Of a DNA stretch of 64,000 nt, positions 38,301 to 49,902 are shown piece after piece. The position numbers and the translations under genes were made by a program. Location: the NCBI RefSeq assembly GCF_035594125.1, contig NC_087197.1, positions 8,106,110 to 8,170,109 of the forward strand, given 5' to 3'. The notes beneath the pieces were generated by a model. The model did no database searches. It was not told the DNA's origin and saw nothing but the letters and a program-made list of their open reading frames with translations. The stretch's first letter is position 1. Each line of letters starts with the position of its first letter. The DNA is from Scylla paramamosain (lineage: Eukaryota > Arthropoda > Malacostraca > Decapoda > Portunidae).

Positions 38301-41224
38301 TGGTTGGTTTCAATCCGTTTTAGCGTTTTTCTACGTAAAACACTGAAAAGACACGTTTTGAGCAATTTTGTTTTGGATTCTCATATAGAGTGAGTTCCTT
38401 ATTACTTATGGTTTTGGTGCCTAATATGCTGAAAAACACTCAAAAAACAGATTTCTGGTAAGGTCGTTTAATTTCCTCTTATAGGAGTCTTTGGATGCAC
38501 TTTATGGTTTGGTATATAACAGTCCGAAAAAAAAGGAAAAATTAATTTTTTTAATAATTTTCTTTTATCATATAATAGCCCTGAATTTTCCCAGAATTTT
38601 GGCATCTCGGTACCTAAGATGAATAACAAAAAAAAAAAAAAATCCTATTTTTTTATTTTCTTACTTTTTTTCTAAATAAAGTGTTATTTGTGGGTTTTAA
38701 CTTTTTGGTACTTAAGGGACTTAAAAACACTTATAATACACATTTCTCGTAATGTCCTTTCGATTTCCAAACCTAAGGTTCTTCGTATGTAATTAAGAGT
38801 TTTTATAGATAACATGATGAAAACCCTCAAAATATATGTTTTTGGTAATTTTATTCTGTTTCTCCATAAAAGGTGTTTTGCATGCGTTTTATCGTTTTGG
38901 TATGTAATGAGCTCAAAAACATTTAAAGGCAAGTTCTTGGTAATAGTTGTTTTTATTCCCATGTAATGTTATTACCCTGCTTTTTAGTGCTTTATTGCCT
39001 AACACGCTCAAAAACACTCAAAAGACACTTTTCTGGTAATATCATTTTTCTTCCCCACATAAAGCTAGTTTTGCATGGAATTTGGGGTTTTGGTAACTAA
39101 GAATGTGAAAAAAAACTCAAAACACAGGCATTTAATAAGGTTGTTCTATTTCTTAATTAAAAGTGTTATTCATGAGTTTCAGCATTTTGGTGTGTAAGAA
39201 ACTTTTCTTCTACACACATTTGGTAAGGTATGTCTGTTTCAAAATTAAAAGTGTTATTCATGAGTTTCAGCTTTTTGGTATGTAAGAAACTTCTTTATGT
39301 ACACGAGTTTTGAGCTTTTTACCTTGTGGTTCTTGTCAAACTATAAAACACTCATACACTTTTCTCGTAATGTCCTTTTCTTTGCCAATATAAAGTGCTT
39401 TCCATCCATTTTTTCATTTTTTTGTAGGTAACAAGCTCAAAAACACATAAAAATATATCTTTTTGGTAATGTTATTCTATTTCTTCATATTAGTTGGTTT
39501 ACATCCGTTTTAGCGTTTTTCTACGTAAATCAATGAAAAGACACGTTTTCAGTAATATTGTTGATATTGCTGAAAAACACCCAAAAGACAGGTTTCTGGT
39601 AAAGTCTTGTAATTTACCATATAGGTGGATTTGCATACACTTCAGGGTTTGTACATAACTCCGAAAAAAAGCTAAATTTTTTTTTTTTTTTTTACAAAAT
39701 TTCCATGAATTTTGCCAGAATTTTGGCATCTCGGTAACTATGAAGATGAATAACAAAAAAAATTTATCTCTATAAAGAGTGTTATTTGTGGGTTTTAGCT
39801 TTTTGGTACTTAAGTAATTTAAAAACACTCATAATACACGATTTTCGTAATGTCCTTTTGTTACACAAACATAGGGTCCTTTAAATGTATTTAAGCGTTT
39901 TTATAGGTTGCATGATCAAAAACACTCAAAATACATGTTTTTGGTAATGTTATTCTGTTTCTCCATAAAATGTGTTTTCCATACGTTTTAGAGATTTGGT
40001 ATGTAAGGAGTTAAAAAACACTTAAAGGCAAGTTTTTCGTAAAAGATGGTTTTATTCCCATGTAGAGTGATTGTTCTGCTTTTTAGGGCATTGTTGCATA
40101 TCACGCTCAAAAACACTAAAAATACACTTTTTTGGAAATGTCATTTTTTTTTTCCCACATGAAGGTAGTTTCGCATGTAATTTGGCATTTTCGTAACTAA
40201 GAATGTGAAAAACACTCAAAATACACAATATGGTAAGGTAGTTCTGTATATTGATTAAAAGTGTTATTCATGCGTTTCATCATTTCGGTTTGTAAGAAAT
40301 TTCTCTATATACACGAGTTTTTGTGTTTATTGCCTTGTGGTTGTTTTAAAACTATAAAACACTCATTATACACGTTTCTCGTAAAGTCCTTTTGTTTCCT
40401 AATATAGAGTGCTTTACATCCATTTTTGCATTTTTTGTAGGTAACAAGCTCAAAAACACTCAAAATATATCTTTTTATTAATGTTATTTTATTTCTTCAT
40501 ATAGGTTGGTTTGCATCCGCTTTAGTGTTTTTCTACGTAAAACACTGAAAAGACACGTTTTCAGTAATTTTGTTTTATATTCACATATTGACTGACTTCC
40601 ATATTATTTATCGTGTTGGTGCCTAACATGCTGAAAAACACTGAAAAGACAGGTTTCTGATCAAGTCGTTTAACTTCCCTATATAGGTGTCTTTGCATGC
40701 AGTTTAGGGTTTGGTACTTAATCCGAAAAAAAAGCTGTAATTAACTTTTTTCCACATAAATACCCTGAATTTTGGCAGAATTTTCGCATCTCGGTACCTA
40801 TAAGGATTAGTAACAAAAAAAAAAAATTCCCATTTTTTTATTTCTTTTGTTTATTATTTTTTTTCTAAATAAAGAGTGTTATTTGTGGGTTTTAGCTGTT
40901 AGGTATTGAATGAACTTAAAAAAAACACTCATAACACACGTTTCTCGTAATGTCCTTTCGTTTCCCAAACATAAGGTTCTTTGCATGTATTTAGGTGTTT
41001 TTATAGATAATATTATCAAAAACACTCAAAATACATGTATTTGGTAATAATATTATGTTTTTCCATAAAATGTATTTTGCAGGCGTTTTAGCGTTTTGGT
41101 ACGTAAGGAGCTCAAAAACACTTAAAGGCAAGTTCTTGGTAAAATTTGGTTTTATTTCCATGTAATGTTGTTGCCCTTCCTTTTAGTGCTTTATTGCGTA
41201 ACACGCTCAAAAACACTCAAAAGA
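35386..41224 (-). repeat. Minus-oriented satellite block 3a
   Basis: m5 landmarks lie near 36,410, 37,500, 38,600, 39,730 and 40,790. 37.3-40.4 kb is an inverted relative of 26.5-29.6 kb. 35.4-37.3 kb resembles 57.9-61.1 kb in part, including the m9-to-m7 hybrid at about 35,980-36,005. Confidence 0.85.
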
Positions 41225-41700
41225 CATGCAAGGCCTCGCATATGAGGAAATAAGAGACCTTACCAGAAATCTGTCTTATGAGTGTTTTTCAGCATGTTAG
41301 GCACCAAAACGATAAATAATAAGGAACTCTCTCTATGTGGGTATCCAAAAGAAAATTACTGAAAACTTGTCTTCTCAGTGTTTTACGTAGAAAAACGCTA
41401 AAACTGATGCAAACCAACCAATATCAAGAAGCAGAAAAAACATTACCAAAAATATATATTTTGAGTGTTTTTGAGCTTGTTACATACAAAAAAACACAAA
41501 ATTGATACGAAGCACTCTGTATTGGGAAACAAAGGGACATTGCGAGAAAAGTGTTTAATGAATGTTTTATAGTTAAAAAAAACCACAAGCCAAAAAACGC
41601 AAAAACTCGTGTATATGGAAAAGCTTCCTAGATACTAATATGCTGAAACTCATGAATAACACTCTTAATTGAGAAACAGAACAACCTTACTAAATGCGCG
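41225..41700 (+). repeat. Inverted cassette, copy 5 (476 bp)
   Basis: Here the surroundings are minus and the cassette reads plus, so it is the same structure seen from the other strand. The joins are AAAAGA/CATGCAAGGCCT on the left and TAAATGCGCG/TCAAAAACAC on the right. Content is part of m6, then m7 to m10. Confidence 0.9.
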
Positions 41701-42226
41701 TCAAAAACACTAAAAGGCAAGATCTTCGTAAAAGTTGGTTTTATTCCCATGTAATGTGATTGCCCTGCTTTTTAGTGCTTTATTGCCTATCATGCTCAAA
41801 AACACTCAAGGACACTTTTCTGGTAATGTCATTTTATTCCCACATAAAGTTAGTTTCGCATGGAATTTGGAGTTGTGGTAACTAAGAACGTAAAAAAACA
41901 CTCAAAATACACGCATTTAGTAAGGTTGTTCTCTTTGTTGATTAAGAGTGTTATTCATGAGTTTCAGCATTTTGGTATCTTGGAAACTTCTCCACACAGA
42001 CGAGTTTTTGCGTTGTTTGCCTTGTGATTCTGGTGAAACTATAAAACACTCATTATACACGTTTTTCGTTATGTCCATTTTTTTTTCCAAATATACAGTG
42101 CTTTGCATCCATTTTTGCGTTTTTTTTATGTAACAAGCTGAAAAACACACAAAATATACTTTTCTGGTAATATTATTCTATTTTTTTCATATTCGTTGGT
42201 TTGCATCCGTTTTAGCGTTTTCCTAC
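41701..42226 (-). repeat. Minus-oriented satellite block 3b (526 bp)
   Basis: A short flank after cassette copy 5, running from m2 back through m1 and m10 to m8. It ends in GCGTTTTCCTACGAG, joined to a plus m6 (GAAATTAAACGAC) at about 42,226. Confidence 0.85.
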
Positions 42227-43777
42227 GAGGAAATTAAACGACTTTACAAGAAAACTGTCTTTTGAGTGTTTTTTAGCATGTTAAGCACCAAAACGATAAA
42301 TAATATGGAAGTCACTCTATATGGGAATTCAAAACAAAATTACTGAAAACGTGTCTTTTCAGTGTTTTACGTAAAAAACGTTAAAACTGATGCAAACAGA
42401 CCAATATGAAGAAATAGAATAACATTACCAAAAAGATATATTTTAAGTATTTTTGAGCTTGTAACTAACAAAAAAAAAAAAAAAACGCGAAAAAAGATGC
42501 AAAGCACTCTATATTGGGAAACAAAAAGACATTACGAGAAACGTGTATAATGAGTATTTTATAGTTTCACAAGAACCACAAAGCAAAAAACGCAAAAACT
42601 AGTGTATATGGAGAAGTTTCTTAGATACCAAAATGCTGAAACTCCTGAATAACACTCTTAATTAAGAAACAGAATAACATTACTAAATGCGTGTATTTTG
42701 AGTGTTTTTCACATTCTTAGTTACTAGAACACCAAATTGCATGCGAAACAAGCTTTATGTGGGAAAAAAAATGATATAACCAGAAAAGTGTCTTTTGAGG
42801 GTTTTTGAGAGAGTTAGGCAATAAAGCACTAAAAAGGAGGGCAATCACATTACAGCGGAATAAAACCAACTTTTACCAAGAACTTGCCTTTAAGTGTTTT
42901 TTAACTCCTTATATACCAAAACGCTAAAACACATGCAAAACACCCTTTACGGAGAAACAGATTAACATTACCAAAAACATATATTTTGAGTGTTTTTGAT
43001 CATGTTACCTCTAAAAACAATTAAATACATGCTAAGAACCCTATGTCTGGGAAACGAAAGGACATTACGAAAAACGTGTATTATGCGTGTTTTTTAGTTC
43101 CATAATTACCAAATAGCTAAAACTTCTTTATAAAGAAAAAAATAAATAATAAAAAAATAGGATTTTTTTTTTTGTTATTCTACTTCATAGGTACTGAGAT
43201 GCCAAAATTCTGGCAAAATTCAGGGAAATTATGTGTAAAAAGAACATTAACAAAAATGTTAACTTTAGCTTTTTTTTTGGACTGTTATGTACCAAACCAT
43301 GAAGTGCATGCAAACCCAATTCTATGGAGAAATCAGACGACTTTACGAGAAACCTGTGTTTCTAGTGTTTTTGAGCATGTTAGTCACCAAAACAATAAAT
43401 AATATTGAAGTCATTCTATGTGGTAATCCAAAACAAAATTACTTTAAACGTGTCTTTTTCGTGTTTTACGTAGAAAAACGCTAAAACGGATGCAAGCCAA
43501 CCAACATAAAGAAATAGAATAAGATTACCAAAATGGTATAATTTAAGTGTTTTATTAGCTTTTTACTTACAAAAAAAAAACGCGAAAATGGATGGAAAGC
43601 TCTCTCTATTGGTTAACAAAAGGACATTACGAGAAACGTGTATAATGAGTGTTTTATAGATTCTCAAGAATCACAAGACAAAAAACGCAAAAAGATACTT
43701 AGATACCAAAATGGTGAAACTCCTGAATAACACTATCAATTGAGAAACAGAACAACCTTACCAAATGCGTGTATTTT

Positions 43778-43874
43778 GAGTGTTTTTCACATTCTTAGTT
43801 ACCAAAACCCTAAATTTTATGTGAAAGTAGCTTTATGTGGGAAAAAAAATGACATTACCAGAAAAGTGTCTTTT
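43778..43874 (+). repeat. Satellite subunit m1
   Basis: 97 bp. It is recognised by the word CACATTCTTAGTTACC after the GAGTGTTTTT box, then CAAATT.CATGCGAAA and GCTTTATGTGGGAAAAAA. It ends with ACATTACCAGAAAAGTGTC. It is the subunit that follows the long m10. Confidence 0.8.
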
Positions 43875-43983
43875 AAGTGTTTTTTTTTTTTTTTTTTTTT
43901 AGCATGATAGGCAATAAAGCACTAAAAAGCAGGGCAATCACATTACATGGGAATAAAATCAACTTTTACCAAGTGTTTTTTCT
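43875..43983 (+). repeat. Satellite subunit m2 with an expanded T run
   Basis: Recognised by GCGTGATAGGCAATAAAGC and AGCAGGGCAATCACATTAC. In most copies it is about 97 bp. Here it is 109 bp because the T5 of the box has become a run of about 21 T (43,880-43,900). The flanks of the inverted cassettes lie in the neighbouring m2/m3 region. Confidence 0.8.
43880..43900 (+). repeat. T21 run inside an m2 box
   Basis: The usual T5 of GAGTGTTTTTGAGC has grown to about 21 T here, the longest single-base run I noticed. Confidence 0.9.
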
Positions 43984-44079
43984 AAGTGTTTTTGAGCTCC
44001 TTATATACCAAAACGCTAAAACGCATGTAGAACACCCTTTATTTAGAAGCGGAATAACATTACCCAAAACATGTATTTT
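43984..44079 (+). repeat. Satellite subunit m3
   Basis: 96 bp. It is recognised by GAGCTCCTTATATACC, then AAAACGCTAAAACGCATG and TTATGGAGAAACAGAATAAC. It shows three short A tracts about 8-11 bp apart, a spacing expected to favour DNA bending. Confidence 0.8.
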
Positions 44080-44176
44080 GAGTGTTTTTGATCATGTTAC
44101 CTATAAAAACGCTTAAATACATGCAAAGAATCTTATGTTTGGGAAACGAAAGGACATTTCGAGAAACGTGTATTAT
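44080..44176 (+). repeat. Satellite subunit m4
   Basis: 97 bp. It is recognised by GATCATGTTACCTATAAAAA, then CGCTTAAATACATGCAAAG and GGGAAACGAAAGGACATTAC. This is one of the best conserved subunits across the window. Confidence 0.8.
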
Positions 44177-44375
44177 GAGTGTTTTTAAGTTCTTTAAGTA
44201 CCAAAAAGCTAAAACCCAGAAATAACACTATTTATAGAGAAAAAAAAAATAAATAAATAAATAGAAAAATAGGATTTTTTTTTATTCATCTTCATAGGTA
44301 CCGAGATGCTAAAATTCTGCCAAAAATACAGAGAAATTGTGTGAAAAAAGAACATTATGAAAAACAGTTAATTTT
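44177..44375 (+). repeat. Satellite subunit m5, double length, with AAAT microsatellite
   Basis: 199 bp. The first part (AAGTTCCTTAAGTACC, then AAAAGCTAAAACCCACAAAT) is an ordinary subunit start. It runs into TTTATAGAG followed by a variable A-run and AAAT repeats, then a T-run. The second part (CTTCATAGGTACCGAGATGC, AAAATTCTGGCAAAATTCAG) reads like another degenerate subunit. The microsatellite varies in length in nearly every HOR. The GGTACC word makes this the best landmark for counting HORs. Confidence 0.8.
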
Positions 44376-44470
44376 AGCTTTTTTTCGGACTGTTATGTAC
44401 CAAACCCTAAAGTGCAGGCAAAGCCACCTATATGGGGAAATTAAACGACCTTACCAGAAACCTGTCTTTT
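44376..44470 (+). repeat. Satellite subunit m6, with telomere-like AAACCCTAAA
   Basis: 95 bp. The box is degenerate (AGCTTTTTTTCGGACTG), followed by TTATGTACCAAACCCTAAAG and TGCATGCAAAGCCACCTATA. AAACCCTAAA at 44,402-44,411 is identical to plant telomere repeat sequence over ten bases. Confidence 0.8.
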
Positions 44471-44578
44471 GTGTTTTTTTTTCAGCATGTTAGGCACCAA
44501 AACGATGAATAATATGGAAGTCACTAAATGTGGGAATCCATCACAAAATTACTGAAAAAGTATCTTTTCAGTGTTTTA
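44471..44578 (+). repeat. Satellite subunit m7
   Basis: 108 bp here and about 97 bp in most copies. It is recognised by CAGCATGTTAGGCACC, then AAAACGATAAATAATATGGA and ACTCTATATGGGAATCC. It ends in ATTACTGAAAACGTGTC. Confidence 0.8.
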
Positions 44579-44654
44579 CGTAGATAAACGCTAAATCGGA
44601 TGCAAACCAACGAATAAGGAGAAATAGAATAACATTACCAAAAAGGTATATTTT
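44579..44654 (+). repeat. Satellite subunit m8 (short)
   Basis: 76 bp. The box is shortened to CAGTGTTTTACGTAG, followed by AAAAACGCTAAAACGGATGC, AAACCAACCAATATGAAG and AATAACATTACC. It is about 20 bp shorter than its neighbours throughout the window. Confidence 0.8.
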
Positions 44655-44751
44655 GAGTGTTTTTGAGCTTCTTACCTTCAAAAAACGCGAAAATGGATGG
44701 AAAGCACTCTATATTGGGATACAAAAGGACGTTACGAGAAACGTGTATAAT
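44655..44751 (+). repeat. Satellite subunit m9
   Basis: 97 bp. It is recognised by GAGCTTGTTACCTAC, then AAAAACGCGAAAATGGATG, AAAGCACTCTATATTGGG and ACATTACGAGAAACGTGTA. Confidence 0.8.
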
Positions 44752-44900
44752 TAGTGTTTTATAGTTTCACAACAGCCACAAGACAAAAATCGCAAAACTC
44801 GGTGTATATGGAGAAGTTTCTTAGATACCAAAATGCTGAAACTCAAAAATAACACTCTTAATTAAGAATACAGAACAACCTTACCAAATGCATGTATTTT
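44752..44900 (+). repeat. Satellite subunit m10, one and a half lengths
   Basis: 149 bp. It is recognised by TTTTATAGTTTCACAAGAAC, CACAAGGCAAAAAACGC and AAACTCGTGTATATGGAG. A second, subunit-like half follows: TTAGATACCAAAATGCTG, AAACTCATGAATAACAC and AATTGAGAAACAGAAC. It looks like a subunit plus half of another, fixed in all HORs. Confidence 0.8.
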
Positions 44901-45640
44901 GAGTGCTTTTCACATTCTTAGTTACCAAAACTAAAAATTGCATGCAAAACTAACTTTACGAGTATGTGGGAAAAAAAATGACATTACCAAAAAAGTGTCT
45001 TTTGAGTGTTTTTGAGCGTGATAGGCACTAAAGCTTTAAAAAGGAGGGCAATCATATTACATTGGAATAACACCAATTTATACCAAAAAACTTGCCTTAA
45101 AGTGTTTTTGAGCTCTTTATATAACAAACCGCTAAAACGCATGCAAAACAAACTTTATGGAGAAACAGAAAAACATTACCAAAAACATATATTTTGAGCG
45201 TTTTTTGATCATGTTATCTATAAAAACGTTTAAATACATGCAAAGAACATTATGTTTTTGGAAACAAAAGGACTTTACGAGAAACGTGTATTATGAGTGT
45301 TTTTTAAGTTCCTTTAGTACCAAAAAGCTAATACCCACAAATAACTTTCTTTATTTAGAAAATAAAAAAAATATAAAAAATAGGAAATTTTTTTTTTTAT
45401 TGTTATTCATCTTCATAGTACCGAGATGCCGAAATTCTTGGAAAATTCAGGGCAATCGTATGAATATTATGAAAAAAGTTAATTTCAGCTTTTTTTTTTT
45501 CAAACTGTTATGTACCAAACCCTAAAGTGCATGCAAAGCCTCCTATATAAAGAAATTTAACGACCTTACCAGAAATCTGTGTTTTGAGTGTTTTTTAGCA
45601 TGTTAAACACCAAAACGATAAATAATAAGGAACTCACCTC

Positions 45641-45674
45641 TATATGGGAATCCATATATATATATGGGAATCCA
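45641..45674 (+). repeat. Local direct duplication with a TA run in m7
   Basis: TATATGGGAATCCA occurs at 45,641 and again at 45,661 with an alternating TA tract between. Related m7 copies (for example 61.25 kb, reversed) have only one. Confidence 0.8.
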
Positions 45675-48600
45675 AAGTTACTGAAAACGTGTCTTCTCAG
45701 TGTTTTACGTAGAAAAACACTAAAACGGATGGAAAGCAATCAATATCAAGGAATAGAAAAACGTTACTAAAAAGGTATATTTTGAGTGTTTTTGAGCTTA
45801 TTACCTACAAAAAACGCAAAAATTGATGCAAAGCACTCTATATTGGTAAACAAAAGGACATTGCAAGAAAAGTGCATAATGATTGTTTTATAGTTCAAAA
45901 GAACCACAAGGCAAAAAACGCAATATCTCGTGTATATGGAGAGGTTACCTAGATACAAAAATGCTAAAACTCATGTATAACACTCCTAATTGAGAAACAG
46001 AACAACCTTAATAAATGCGTGTATTTTGAGTGCTTTTTACATTCTTAGTTACCAAAACCCCAAATTGCATGGGAAAATAGATTTGTGGGAAAAAAAGATG
46101 ACTTTACCAGAAAAATGTCTTTTAAGTGTTTTTGAGCGTGATAGGCAATAAAGCACTAAAAAGGAGGGCAATCACATTACATTGGAGGAAAACGAATTTT
46201 TACCAAGAACTTACATTTAAGTGTTTTTGAGCTCCTTATATACCAAAACATTAAAACGCCTGCAAAACACTCTTTATGGTGAAACAGAATAATATTACCA
46301 AAAACATATATTTTGAGTATATTTGATTATGTTACCAATGAAAACGTTTAAATACATGCAAAGAACACTATTTTTGGGAAACGAAAGGAGATTACGAGAA
46401 ACGTGTATTATGACTGTTTATAACTTCATTAATTACCAAAAAGCTTTAAGCCACAAATAACACTCTTTATTGAGAAACAATAAATAAATAAAAAAAAAAT
46501 ACATTTTTTTTCTTTCTTATTCATCTTCACTGGTACCGAGATACCAAAAATTCGGGCAAAATTCAGGAAATTATGTAAAATAAGAACATTATCAAAAAAG
46601 ATAAATTTAGCTTTTTTTTCGGACTATTATGTACCAAACCCCTAAAGTGCATGCAAAGCCACCTATATGGGGAAATTAAACGTTTTTGCCAGAAAACGGT
46701 CTTATGAGTATTTTACAGCATCTTAGGAACCAACACGATAAATAATATGTAAGTCAATCTATATGGGAATCCAAAAGAATATTACTAAAAACGTGTCTTT
46801 TCGGTGTTTTACGAAGAAAAACGCTAAAACGCATGCAAACCAACCAATATGAAGAAATATAATAACATTACCAAAAAGGTATATTTTGAGTGTTTTTGAA
46901 ATTCTTACCTACAAAAAACACGAAAATAGATGGAAAGCTCTCTATATTGGGAAGCAAAAGGACATTACGAGAAACGTGTATAATGTGTGTTTTATAATTT
47001 CACAAGAACTACAAGGCAAAAAACTCAAAAACTCGTGTATATAGAGGTTTCTTATATTCCAAAATGCTGAAACTCTGGAACAACACTTTCAATTGAGAAA
47101 CAGAACAATCTTACTAAATGCGTGTATTTTAAGTGCTTTTCACATCCTTAGTTACCAAAACCCCAAATTGCATGCGAAACCAGCTTTATGTGGGAAAAAA
47201 TGACATTACCAGAAAAATGTCTTTTGAGTGTTTTTGAGCGTTTTAGGAAATAAAGCACTAAAAAGCAGGGCAATCACATTACATTGAAATAAAACCAATT
47301 TTTAACAAGAACTTGCCTTTAAGTGTATTTAAGCTCCTTATATACCAAAACACAAAAATGCATGCAAAATACACTTGATGGTGAAACAGAATAACATTAA
47401 CAAAAACATGTATTTTGAGTGTTTTTGATTATGTTACAAATAAAAACGCTTAAATACATGCAAAGAACCCTATTTTTGGGAAACAAAAGGGCATTACGAG
47501 AAACGTGTATTATGAGTGTTTTTAAGTTCATTAAGTACGAAAAAGCTAAAAGCCACAAATTACACTCTTTATTGAGAAAAAAATAAATAAATAAATAGAA
47601 AAATACGATATTTTTTTTTCATTCTTATTCATCTTCACAGGTAAGGAGGTGCTAAAATTCGGGCAAAGTTCAGGAAATTATATAAAAAAAGAACATTATC
47701 AAAAAAGTTACATTTAGCCTTTTTTTTTTGGACTGTTATATATCAAACCCCTAAATTGCATGCAAAGCCACCTATATGGGGAAATTAAACGTCTTTGCCA
47801 GAAATCTGTCTTATGAGGGTTTTTCAGCATGTTAGGAACCAACACGATAAAACCCAAGGAAGTCAGTCTATATGGGAATCCAAAACAAAATTACTGAAAA
47901 CGTGTCTTTTTTGGTGTTTTACGTAGAAAACGCTAAGACGGATGGAAACCAAACAAAATAAAGAAATAGAATAACATTACCAAAAATGTATATTTTGAGT
48001 GTTTTTGAAATTGTTACCTACAAAAAACGCGAAAATGGATGGAAAGCACTCTATATTGGGAGGCAAAAGGCACCAAAAAGCGTGTTAGGCACCAAAACGA
48101 TAAATAATATGAAAGTCACTCTATATGGAAATCCAAAACAAAATTACTGGAAACGTGTCTTTTAAAAGATATACGTAGAAAAACGCTAAAATGGATGCAA
48201 ACCAACCAATATGAAGAAATACAATAACATTACCAAAAAATATATTTTGTGTTTTCTTGAGCTTGTTACATAAAAAAAAACGCGAAAATATATGCAAAGC
48301 ACTCTATATAAGGAAAAAAAAAAAGGACATAACGAGAAACGTGTATAATGAGTGTTTTGTAGTTTCACCAGATTCACAAGGCAAACAACGCAAAAACTCG
48401 ACTATATGGAGAAGTTTCTAAAATACCAAAATACTGAAACTCATGAATAACACTCGTAATCAAGAAACAGAACAACCTTACTAAATGCGTGTATTTTAAG
48501 GGTTTTTTTACATTCTTAGTTACCAAAACCCCAAATTCCATGCGAAACTAGCTTTATGTGGGAAAAAAATGACATTAGCAGGAAAGTGTCTTTGAGTGTT

Positions 48601-48700
48601 TTTAAGCGTGTTAGGCAATAAAACACTAAAAAGCAGGGCAATCACATTACGTGGGAATAAAACCAACTTTTACGAAGAACTTGCCTTTTAGTGTTTTTGA

Positions 48701-49149
48701 CACGCATTTAGTAAAGATGCTCTGTTTCTCAATTAAGAGTGTTATTCATGAGTTTCAGCATATACACGAGTTTTTGCGTTTTTTGCCTTGTGGTTTTTTT
48801 GAACCATAAAACATTTATTATACACTTTTCTCGCAATGTCCCTTTGTTTCCCAATATAGAGTGCTTTGTATCTATTTTCCCGTTTTTTTGTAGGTAACAA
48901 GCTCAAAAACACTCAAAATATACATTTTTGGTAATGTTTTTGTGCTTGATATTGGTTGGTTTGTATCAGTTTTAGCGTGTTTCTACGTAAAACACTGAAA
49001 AAGACACGTTTTCCCGAATTTTCTTTTGGATTCCCACATAGAGTGAGTTCCTTATTATTTATCGTTTTGGTTCCTAACATGCTGAAAAACACTCAAAAGA
49101 CAGATTTCTGGTAAGGTCTTTAATTTCCTGATATGGGACGCTTTGTATG
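48701..49149 (-). repeat. Inverted cassette, copy 6 (449 bp)
   Basis: The left join is GTGTTTTTGA/CACGCATTTAG and the right join is GCTTTGTATG/TCTTTTCAG. It has the same content as copy 1, in an array position equivalent to copy 1 and copy 3. Confidence 0.9.
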
Positions 49150-49902
49150 TCTTTTCAGTTTTTGGACGGAATAAACCATTAAAAGCCAGGGCAATCACAT
49201 TACATGGGAATACAACCAAATTTTACCAAAAAACTTTCCTTTAAGTGTTTTTTAGCTCCTTACGTACCAAAACGCTAAAACTCATGGAAAATACATTTTA
49301 TGGAGAAACAGAATTACATTACCAAATACATGTATTTTGAGTGTTTTTGATCATGTTATCTATAAAAACACTTAAATACATGCAAAGAACCTTATGTTTA
49401 GGAAAAGAAAGAACCACGAGAAACGTGTATTATGGGTGATTTTTAAGTTCCTTCAGTACCAAAAAGCTAAAACTAAAAAATAACACTCTTTAGAAAAAAA
49501 AATATATAATGAATAAAAATATAATAAAATGGGATTTTTTTTTTGTTATTCATATTCATAGGTACCGAGATGCCAAAATTCTGCCAAAATTCAGAGAATT
49601 TATGTGGAAAAAAGAACATTATCATATAAGTTAATTATAGCTTTTTTTTCGGATTGTTATGTACCAAACCCTAAACAGCATGCAAAGCCACCTATATAGG
49701 GAAGTTAAACGACTTTACCAGAAACCTCTTTTCATTGTTTTTCAGCATGTTAGGCACCAAAACGATAAATCATTTGGAAGTCAGTCAATATATGAATCCA
49801 AAAGAAAATTACTGAAAACGTGTCTTTTCAGTGTTTTACGTAGAAAATCGCTAAAGCAGATACAAACCATCCTATATGAAGAAATAGAATATGTTATTCT
49901 AA
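49150..49902 (+). repeat. Plus-oriented satellite block 4b
   Basis: One HOR part, m2 to m8, with an m5 landmark near 49,560. It ends as the left arm of the palindrome. Confidence 0.85.

Larger units (their letters stand above)
43778..44900 (+). repeat. Reference higher-order repeat, subunits m1 to m10 (1,123 bp)
   Basis: This is a clean, complete example of the unit that builds the array, running from the m1 box to the next m1 box at 44,901. Ten GAGTGTTTTT-like boxes or their degenerate forms can be placed in it. Spacing is 95-97 bp for m1, m3, m4, m6 and m9. m2 and m7 are longer here because of T-run growth, m8 is short (76 bp), and m5 and m10 are long. The same order is seen at 12.3-14.4 kb, 22.4-24.5 kb, 46-47.1 kb and, reversed, at 59-60.4 kb. 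The phase chosen for the start is arbitrary. Confidence 0.85.
42227..48700 (+). repeat. Plus-oriented satellite block 4a
   Basis: Regular HORs with m5 landmarks near 43,190, 44,300, 45,420, 46,530 and 47,640, and the reference HOR. From about 45.7 kb it is the direct relative of 5.2 kb onward and the inverted relative of 61.2 kb downward. It has its own m9-to-m7 hybrid at about 48,060-48,090. Confidence 0.85.

Noticed and set aside
43880..43900. Terminator or RNA polymerase III stop
   Set aside because: T runs are everywhere in this satellite and no tRNA-like or promoter-like sequence precedes them.
44240..44290. AAAT and A/T runs in m5 as a poly(A) tail of a retroelement
   Set aside because: They occur at the same place in every HOR with satellite on both sides, so they are part of the unit and not the end of an insertion.
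44376..44410. Interstitial telomere array
   Set aside because: Only one ten-base match per HOR is present, with no tandem TTTAGGG units.
45157..45525. Longest reading frame (122 codons) and the many frames of 60-120 codons
   Set aside because: They lie fully in satellite, start and end in repeat boxes, occur on both strands, and give the same peptide words again and again (for example AKTHAKH and RRKTLKRMQTNQ). No domain, signal or codon pattern suggests coding.
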